This document shows positions 58,769-64,000 of a stretch of DNA of 64,000 nt, one piece after another. The notes below the pieces were generated by a model that saw only the letters and a program-made list of their open reading frames with translations, had not been told where the DNA came from and did no database searches. How positions within the stretch are numbered: the first letter of the stretch is position 1; each line of letters starts with the position of its first letter. Source of the stretch: Olsenella timonensis. GTDB taxonomy: Bacteria; Actinomycetota; Coriobacteriia; Coriobacteriales; Atopobiaceae. Position numbers and translations under genes: made by a program. The stretch spans positions 1,488,001 through 1,552,000 of the forward strand of contig NZ_LT635455.1 in the NCBI RefSeq assembly GCF_900119915.1, given 5' to 3'.

Positions 58769-59442
58769 TACTTGCGCATCCTTTTCTCGAGCTGGGACGA
58801 GACGATCATGAGCACGCTGGTGATCACGAGGAAGATGACTGCCACCCAGGTGTAGGTGGCGAACGAGTCCATCGTGCGACCGACGTAGACCTTTGCCTGG
58901 TTCATGATCTCAGGCAGGCCGAGCGCGTACATGATCGTGGAGTCCTTGAGCGTGATGATGCACTGGTTCACGAGGCTCGGCAGGCAGATGCGGACGGCCT
59001 GGGGAAGGACGATCTTGAGCATGGTCTTGCCGTGGCTCACGCCCAAGGAGCGAGACGCCTCGGTCTGGCCCTTGGGCACGGACTGGATGGCGCCGCGGAA
59101 GATCTCTGCGGAGTAGGCGCCGGCGTTGAGAATCAGCGTGAGGATGCTCGCCGTGATGATGTCCAGGCGAAAGTCCGGAGCGATGGTGGCCTGCATGAGC
59201 TGCGGCACGGCGAAGTAAAGGTAGAAGCCCTGGACGAGCATCGGCGTGCCGCGGATGATCCAGATGTAGAACTTGGCGATGCCGCGCAGCACGCGGAACT
59301 TGGAGAGGTTCATGAGGCAGGTGACGATGCCGAGCGGCATGGCCACGACGAGCGAGACCACGGTCACGTAGACCGTCATCTGCAGGCCCTGCCACAGCAG
59401 CGGCCACGCCGCCATGAGAGTGTCAATCAGAGATGCGTCCAT
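58768..59442 (-). CDS. Polar amino acid ABC transporter permease
   Basis: A 224-residue permease with five helices and the EAA-type loop ([20 protein letters not shown]), which docks the ATPase. The sequence [11 protein letters not shown] is typical of HisM/GlnP-like permeases, which form homodimers. The start at 59442 follows AAGGGA. The upstream binding-protein gene is separated by a strong hairpin. The ATPase gene follows without a gap. Confidence 0.92.
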
Positions 59443-59463
59443 GGGGTCCCTTACTACCATCAG

Positions 59464-59495
59464 GGGGCTGCGCGGCGTCCGTGCCGCGCAGCCCC
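59464..59495 (-). terminator. 13-bp hairpin between the binding protein and permease genes
   Basis: GGGGCTGCGCGGC (59464-59476) pairs perfectly with 59483-59495 across a six-base loop. No U tract follows on the minus strand. Such intercistronic hairpins often stabilise the upstream mRNA or partly block transcription, giving more binding protein than permease. Confidence 0.65.
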
Positions 59496-59522
59496 AGTCT
59501 TCCTAGCTCTTGCAACAGAGCT

Positions 59523-60338
59523 CTACGCCTCGAGGTACTTGGCGACGATCTCGTCGTACTCGCCGCTCTCCCGGATGTTGGCGAGGCCCGCGTTGAACAT
59601 CTCGATGAGCTCGGAGTTCTTGCCCTTCATGACGGCGAAGCCGTACGGGGTTGCAAACTCCTCCTCGTCGGTGCCGATGATCGTGAGGCCGTTGCCCTGC
59701 GCCACGCCGTAGGCCATGACGGGGTAGTCCTCGAAGCACGCGGCGGTGTTCCCGGTAAGGACGTCCTGGTACATCATGTCGGACGTGTCGAAGTAGGTGA
59801 TGGAGAAGCCGTACTCCTCTGCGATGGACTCGGCCCAGCTGGCGCTCTGGGTGCCGGTCTTGCAGGCCACCGTCATGCCGTTCAGGTTCTCGAGGCTCGA
59901 GACGTCGCCGCCCTCGGCGGCAGCCGCGCAGACGTAGGAGTCGTAGTAGGGGTCGGAGAAGTCGTACTTCTCCTGGCGCTCCTCGGTGATGGACATGCCG
60001 GCGATCACGGCGTCGGCCTGGTTGGACTCGAGGGCGGCCACCGCGGCGTCAAAGCCGAGGGAGTTGAGATCGTACTGGAAGCCCTGGTCGGCGGCGATGG
60101 CGGCGAGGATGTCGACGTCGATTCCCACGAACTCGTTGGCGTCGTTGGTGAACTCGAACGGCGCGAAGGTGGTGTCGGTGGCGACGATGTAGGTCTTGTC
60201 CGAGGAGTCGTCGGACGCGGCGCTGGCGTCATCGCCAGACGTGGCGGCGTCGTTGCCGCTGCAGGCGGCGAGGCCGAGGACGGAAGCGGCACCGCCGGCG
60301 ATGCCAAGGAACGTACGACGAGAGACAGAAGCGGACAT
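59523..60338 (-). CDS. Polar amino acid ABC transporter substrate-binding lipoprotein, Tat signal
   Basis: A 271-residue SBP_bac_3 protein. The signal SRRTFLGIAGGAASVLGLAAC combines a twin-arginine motif (SRRTFLG) and a lipobox (LAAC). The mature protein has TYIVATDTTFAPFEFTNDAN and GIDVDILAAIA, the start of the periplasmic-binding fold. The ligand is a polar amino acid or similar molecule. The ATG at 60338 follows GGAGGAG. Unlike the orphan binding protein at 19253-20185, it has its permease and ATPase. Confidence 0.92.
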   Translation of the reverse strand: MSASVSRRTFLGIAGGAASVLGLAACSGNDAATSGDDASAASDDSSDKTYIVATDTTFAPFEFTNDANEFVGIDVDILAAIAADQGFQYDLNSLGFDAAVAALESNQADAVIAGMSITEERQEKYDFSDPYYDSYVCAAAAEGGDVSSLENLNGMTVACKTGTQSASWAESIAEEYGFSITYFDTSDMMYQDVLTGNTAACFEDYPVMAYGVAQGNGLTIIGTDEEEFATPYGFAVMKGKNSELIEMFNAGLANIRESGEYDEIVAKYLEA

Positions 60339-60582
60339 GGCAACTCCTCCTTAGGTGGTAACGCGCACAAAAAACGTCAGGGAGCCCCGCGCTCCGCGGG
60401 GCTGCCCCTGTACTGTAGCCGAGCGTTATTTCGATTCCTTTAACACTTTGCGGCAAGCCGCAGCCCAGTGGGCAGATTTACATAATTTCTCTGGCCGAGA
60501 AGGGCCCCGCACCGAGGGGAGGATCTCTTCTCAGGCTCGTAAATCCGCAGGTAAATGCCTCGTCGCACACCCGGTGGGATGA

Positions 60583-61268
60583 AATGTCGCAGGTTCCTCC
60601 CTTACGACGCGCAACGTTCGCTTCGAGCCGCATTGGCAGGACCAGGATTCCACGCTTTCTGTGCCGCCAAACTCGACCTTCACCAACGCAGGCAACACCA
60701 CGTTTGGCGGCAACATCTCGTTCCGAAACGAGGGCACGGTCCACACCACGCATGACGACTCGTTCGACTGCGGCGGCAGGGTAATCAAGGACCAGCACAC
60801 GTTCGACCGTCAGGTGGCGGAGAACGCGTTTCTCGCCGCTGGCGCAACGTGCACCGACCCGGCGCAGTACTGGTACTCCTGCTCGTGCGGCGCACGGGGC
60901 ACGGAGACCTTCGCCTCGGGCGGCCCCCTGGGACACGCCTGGGCGTCCACGAGCGTGGTGCCTCCCACGGAGACCGAGCAGGGTTACACGATCTATACCT
61001 GTGACCGCTGCGGGCTCACCGAGCAGCGCGACTTTGTTCCTGCCACGGGACAGGACGACGATCCCGGACAGGGCGAGGGGGGCGCCGGCACGGGAGAATC
61101 GCGGCCCGAGGAGGCACCGATAACGACGGCGTCGCCGGAGAGGGCGGCCAGCAAGGACAAGCCGCCCTGCCGGCCACGGGCGAGCCGGCGCAGGTCTTGC
61201 CCGCGCTTGCGGTCGCAGGCTGTGCCATCGTCGCCCTAGGCGGAGCGCTTACGCGAGACGAGCTCTGA
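60583..61268 (+). pseudogene. Remnant of an LPxTG surface protein, N-truncated and frameshifted
   Basis: An open frame from 60583, just after a stop at 60580, encodes a surface-protein piece with GTVHTTHDDSFDCGG and CSCGARGTETFASGG and HAWASTSVVPPTETEQGYT, but has no signal peptide or start. Near 61110 the coherent reading changes frame. In the other frame the end is QAALPATGEP, then a hydrophobic segment and TRDEL, a LPATG sorting signal with anchor, ending at 61268. One frame slip and the loss of the N terminus explain this. It overlaps the convergent GyrI-like gene at its 3' end. Confidence 0.7.
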
Positions 61269-61749
61269 CCGGCACCCAGACCTCGCTGTACGCGGTCCCG
61301 TCGCCGCGCACGCGGCTGAACGAGAACATGCGGAAGCCGTCAAGCTCGTAGGGCGCCGCCGCGAGCCACGTGCCGTAGATGTCTGCCGTCGTCTGCTGCA
61401 TGACCTCGGGGAAGGGCCCGTCGCTCGGGAAGACCGCCCACGTCCCGGCTGCCGCCTCGAGCGTCGCGAGCCCCGCACCGACCTCGGCCGCCGGGCGCGT
61501 GGTGAGCACGCCGATGAGGTGCGTGAGCTCGCCCTCCTCGCGCTGGAAGTTGGTGTCCGAGTCCCAGGAGACGTTCACCACCTCGCGCGGGTCGAGGTCC
61601 ATGAGGCGGCGCATCTCGGCGCGCTGCGCCTCCGTGATGCTCTCGGCGAGTCGCGCGATTGCCGGGTTCTCGCCCTCGTACTGCAGGGGAACCCGTGCCG
61701 CCACGCCGGCGAACCTGAACGCCGGCATCTCCACGATTCGATACTCCAC
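61249..61749 (-). CDS. GyrI-like / AraC effector-binding domain protein
   Basis: A 166-residue single-domain protein of the GyrI/SOUL-like family, with YRIVEMPAFRFAGVAARVPL at the N terminus and YGTWLAAAPYELDGF near the C terminus, the usual aromatic pocket. Such domains bind small cationic or hydrophobic ligands and occur alone or fused to AraC-type HTHs. No HTH is present. The GTG at 61749 is chosen because GGGAGG lies six bases upstream. It converges with the broken surface gene. Confidence 0.8.
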   Translation of the reverse strand: MEYRIVEMPAFRFAGVAARVPLQYEGENPAIARLAESITEAQRAEMRRLMDLDPREVVNVSWDSDTNFQREEGELTHLIGVLTTRPAAEVGAGLATLEAAAGTWAVFPSDGPFPEVMQQTTADIYGTWLAAAPYELDGFRMFSFSRVRGDGTAYSEVWVPVRARLA

Positions 61750-61852
61750 GGAACCTCCCTCGCCCCACATGCTGGACCTTCATGATAGCGCGGACCTTGG
61801 GGCCGCCGGGGTCTTCTCGCCCGCGCCGCCTTTTTCGCCGCTCATCGGTGTA

Positions 61853-61906
61853 TGCAAAGCTTACTTGTCATTTTTTGCAAAGCGTACTATGCTTATCTTG
61901 CAAAGC
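61853..61906 (+). promoter_or_regulatory. Promoter with three TGCAAAGC sites at 23-bp pitch
   Basis: TGCAAAGC occurs at 61853-61860, 61876-61883 and 61899-61906, exactly 23 bases apart. A promoter fits the middle: -35 TTGTCA at 61865-61870 and -10 TATGCT at 61888-61893 with a 17-base spacer. The sites overlap it and look like operators for the HTH gene that starts at 61946. Too few and too short for a CRISPR array. Confidence 0.6.
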
Positions 61907-61945
61907 GCGCTTGTCATTCAATCACCGACCAGAGGAGGCGGTGCC

Positions 61946-62155
61946 GTGCGAACGAGAATCAGGGAGCTGCGTCGGGAGCGAAGGCTCTCCCAGGCCGACC
62001 TCGCCGACGCCGTGGGCACCACGCGCCAGACCATCACCTCCATCGAGGTGGGCAAGTACACGGCATCGCTGCCGCTCGCCCACAAAATCGCCCGGTACTT
62101 TGGTCTCACCATCGAGGAGGTCTTTGACTTCTCCGAGATAGACGAGGAGCTGTGA
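61946..62155 (+). CDS. Small XRE-family regulator (YozG-like)
   Basis: A 69-residue Cro/cI HTH: RTRIRELRRERRLSQADLAD, then TTRQTITSIEVGKYTASLPL and the IEEVFDF end typical of the short XRE regulators paired with a membrane protein. The GTG at 61946 has GAGGAGG upstream. It overlaps the start of the membrane protein gene by four bases (GTGA). Three TGCAAAGC boxes lie across its promoter, suggesting autoregulation. Confidence 0.85.
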   Translation: MRTRIRELRRERRLSQADLADAVGTTRQTITSIEVGKYTASLPLAHKIARYFGLTIEEVFDFSEIDEEL

Positions 62156-62733
62156 TAGACATGAGCAAGCTTGACACCCTGCGCAACGCGCTCGACCTCT
62201 TCCCCGCCGAGAAGGGCCCCGTACCCGGGCGCTCCCTCGACGCCCTGCGCGCGGACGCACGGCGGCGCCTGGGCCGCGAGAGCGCCTCGGCGGCCGTCAT
62301 CGGCGCCTCGCTCGTCGCCCTGTGCGTCCTCGTGGCAACCGACGGCCTGCCCGCCCTGCGTGGCGAGGCGCCCTCGTCGAGCTTCCTCGGGGGCTTCCTC
62401 ATGGGGCTCTTCTGCGTCGCGGGAGTCGTCAGCGTCCGCCAGGTTATGGCGCTCCGGCGCGCGCTCGCCGACGACCGGGAGCTCCGCCGCTACTACGCGC
62501 GCGAGAACGACGAGCTCATGGCCCACATGGAGCGCGAGGTGGCGCGGACGTTCGTGCGGGCCATCCCCGCGCTCGCCGTGGTGGCCATCTTCGTCGGAGC
62601 GCTCGTGAGCTTCCAGGCCATGGCAGCCGTTGCGGCGACGCTCGTCTTCCTCTCGCTGGCGCTTCTCGCCGTCAAGCTCTCGTACCGTGCGCGCTACCGC
62701 GTGGGCGCCGAGGGCGGAGCCGAGGCCGACTAG
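62152..62733 (+). CDS. Membrane protein paired with XRE regulator, unrecognised
   Basis: A protein of up to 193 residues with four hydrophobic helices in two pairs: SAAVIGASLVALCVLVATDG with FLGGFLMGLFCVAGVVSV, and the C-terminal ALAVVAIFVGALVSFQAM with AATLVFLSLALLAVKL. Between them is a charged segment (RRYYARENDELMAHMEREVA). The GTG at 62152 overlaps the regulator stop; an ATG at 62161 is the alternative. This two-gene arrangement (short HTH and a small membrane protein) recurs in Gram-positives but the function is unknown. Confidence 0.65.
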   Translation: MIDMSKLDTLRNALDLFPAEKGPVPGRSLDALRADARRRLGRESASAAVIGASLVALCVLVATDGLPALRGEAPSSSFLGGFLMGLFCVAGVVSVRQVMALRRALADDRELRRYYARENDELMAHMEREVARTFVRAIPALAVVAIFVGALVSFQAMAAVAATLVFLSLALLAVKLSYRARYRVGAEGGAEAD

Positions 62734-63008
62734 CGCGGGCAACGGGCCCACGCGCCGGTGTAGGCGTCCTCCGCGAAGTTGGAGAAGTCCTGCTCGGCGA
62801 GCTATGCGGCCTCCGCGCACGGGAAGGCAGGGTCGAGGTCGCGCCCAAAGTGCCAGAAGTCATCGCGTCCGTCCTCGCGCGAGAACAGGAACTCCTGCCC
62901 CACCTCAAAGCACGGGCACGGCCCGCTCACCGGGTCCGCCAGGTAGCGCTCCTGCAGGTCGGGGAAGCACTTCTTGTCCAGAACCGTCACCTTGCACTGA
63001 TGCCTCAT
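62730..63008 (-). pseudogene. TIGR04076-like small protein with an internal amber codon
   Basis: The frame from the ATG at 63008 (MRHQCKVTVLDKKCFPDLQE, with AGGAGG upstream) gives a TIGR04076-type protein with GPCPCFEVGQEFLF and a Cys pair typical of this family. A TAG at 62802-62804 stops it after 68 residues, in the middle of the conserved region (after FPCAEAA). The same frame stays open for another 23 codons to a second stop at 62730-62732, with a plausible end (AEQDFSNFAEDAYTGAWARC). This looks like a nonsense mutation or sequencing error; the short form may still be made. Confidence 0.6.
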
Positions 63009-63154
63009 GGGGCCTCCTATTCGTTGACTTGTGCGAGTTATACCCGCCGCGCCGGCAAGCGCACCGCTGCGCCCGTGCGCAACAGAGCGTTGCTTGGACC
63101 GAGGCCCACGTGCGGCGATACTGGTGCCAGCGACCAAGCCGAAGGGAGACCCAC

Positions 63155-63604
63155 ATGGCCATCAAGGACGTGCTTCCCCGCCTGCGCCGCGAGCGCGGGC
63201 TCACGCAGGAGGAGCTGGCTCGCAGGCTCTACATCACCCGCCAGGCCGTGAGCCGCTGGGAGCGCGGAGAGACCTCGCCGGGAATCGACATGACCAAGCT
63301 CATCGCGCGCGAGCTCGACGTCCCCGTGACCGAGCTGCTGGAGATGCCCGAGCACTACTGCCAGAGCTGCGGCATGATGTTCACCGGCCCCGATCAGCTG
63401 GGACACGACGCCGACGGCGCCGAGAACCCCGACTTCTGCCGCTGGTGCTACGACGGCGGCTCCTACACCTACGAGACCACGATGGACGAGATGATCGAGG
63501 ACTGCGCGCCGCGCATGGCCGAGGCGATGGGCTGGACCGTGGACGAGAGCGCGTCGCTTCTGGGCGCGGTGCTGCCCACCCTCGAGCGCTGGCGCGACGC
63601 GTAG
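63155..63604 (+). CDS. XRE-family regulator with a C-terminal zinc ribbon
   Basis: A 149-residue protein. Residues 1-62 are a Cro/cI HTH (PRLRRERGLTQEELARRLY then TRQAVSRWERGETSP). A zinc ribbon follows with two CxxC pairs (YCQSCGMMF and DFCRWCYDGG), then a helical end (EMIEDCAPRMAEAMGW). This combination recurs in Firmicutes and Actinobacteria, and the ribbon may sense metal or redox state. The ATG at 63155 follows GAAGGGAG. The next gene starts 12 bases after its stop. Confidence 0.85.
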   Translation: MAIKDVLPRLRRERGLTQEELARRLYITRQAVSRWERGETSPGIDMTKLIARELDVPVTELLEMPEHYCQSCGMMFTGPDQLGHDADGAENPDFCRWCYDGGSYTYETTMDEMIEDCAPRMAEAMGWTVDESASLLGAVLPTLERWRDA

Positions 63605-63616
63605 GGCGGGCGGGAG

Positions 63617-64000
63617 ATGGACTGCCTCGCCGCGCGCAAGACCCTCTACCTCGTCGGCGGCCCGATGGGCGTCGGCAAGTCGACCGTCTGCCACGAGCTC
63701 GGCCGCATGCTGCCACGCTCGGTCCTTCTCGACGGCGACTGGTGTTGGCAGGCGGACCCCTTCCAGGTGACGCCCGAGACAAAGGCGCTGGTGCTCGACA
63801 ACGTCTGCCACCTGCTCGGCAACTTCCTGCGTTGCAGCGCCTACGAGAACGTTGTCTTTGGCTGGGTGATGCACGAGCGAGCTATCGTCGAGGAGATTCT
63901 CGCGCGACTTCCGATAGCCGAGTGCGGGGCGCGGGTGCGCTGGGCGTCGCTCGTGGCGAGCGAGGAGGAGCTGCGCGGGCGCATCGAGCGGGACGTGGAC
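63617..64000 (+). CDS. P-loop kinase-like protein, 3' end outside window
   Basis: The first 128 residues of a P-loop NTPase. Walker A is LVGGPMGVGKSTVCHEL at residues 12-28. RMLPRSVLLDGDWCWQADPF looks like a nucleoside/nucleotide kinase-type strand and lid. The sequence fits a small adenylate-kinase-like or shikimate-kinase-like phosphotransferase, but the specificity motif is not visible because the window ends. It may be cotranscribed with the zinc-ribbon regulator. Confidence 0.65.
   Translation, partial: MDCLAARKTLYLVGGPMGVGKSTVCHELGRMLPRSVLLDGDWCWQADPFQVTPETKALVLDNVCHLLGNFLRCSAYENVVFGWVMHERAIVEEILARLPIAECGARVRWASLVASEEELRGRIERDVD

Noticed and set aside
61853-61906. CRISPR array
   Set aside because: Only three 8-base repeats with 15-base spacers, overlapping a promoter, and no cas genes nearby.

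Overview
The window looks like a chromosomal segment of a high-GC actinobacterium of the class Coriobacteriia, most likely an Olsenella/Atopobium-type gut or oral species. This is inferred from about 68% GC, frequent GTG and TTG starts, LPxTG-type surface proteins with Firmicutes-like domains, an ECF transporter beside a DUF4430 lipoprotein, and the gene orders tmk-holB-ricT-queD-rsmI and metG-rsmA-tatD. No rRNA or plasmid/phage replication genes are present. One tRNA (Thr, CGT anticodon) is found.

Layout. 1-0.5 kb: right end of an IS3-family insertion sequence. 0.6-7.2 kb: chimeric cell-wall-anchored protein, LuxR-type regulator, HAD phosphatase, an antitoxin/PIN-toxin pair, and a phosphate transporter with its DUF47 partner. 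7.5-12.0 kb: lower-GC restriction-modification block, with two unrecognised proteins and an MmeI-like (type IIL) enzyme split by a G9 tract. 12.4-47 kb: mostly minus-strand housekeeping genes: tRNA-Thr, a DUF523-purine nucleoside phosphorylase fusion, hpf, comF, metG/rsmA/tatD, tmk/holB/ricT/queD/rsmI, a GH2 glycosidase, tatA-tatC-topA, an aminotransferase, formamidase, a YebC regulator, and an ECF vitamin transporter likely under a cobalamin riboswitch. 47.4-51.2 kb: a 1254-residue plus-strand surface protein. 51-64 kb: nitroreductase between two 232-bp repeats, ketopantoate-reductase-like enzyme, a guanidinium exporter with a guanidine-III riboswitch, an AAA ATPase, a Na+/Ca2+ antiporter, LysE exporter, a polar amino-acid ABC importer, a broken LPxTG gene, and several small HTH regulators, ending inside a P-loop kinase-like gene.

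The most unusual signal is not a gene. The octamer GGCGAGAA (either strand) occurs at least 44 times in 64 kb by my count, against two or three expected from base composition. It extends to GGCGAGAAGRAC (17 copies), has no strand preference, lies inside genes and in gaps, and in gaps often forms inverted pairs. This is the pattern of DNA-uptake sequences in Neisseria and Pasteurellaceae, which I am not aware of being described in Actinobacteria. Other intergenic structures are also recurrent: two 232-bp direct repeats around the nitroreductase gene, two approximately 125-bp double-stem elements around the GH2 gene, and a palindromic element with four copies of a 23-mer at a 40-bp pitch.

The most testable gene-level observations are the phase-variable restriction-modification gene, a GH5-like protein lacking both catalytic glutamates, a 37-bp tandem duplication that throws the TatA tail out of frame, and an oxidoreductase with a His/Cys-rich metal-binding tail.
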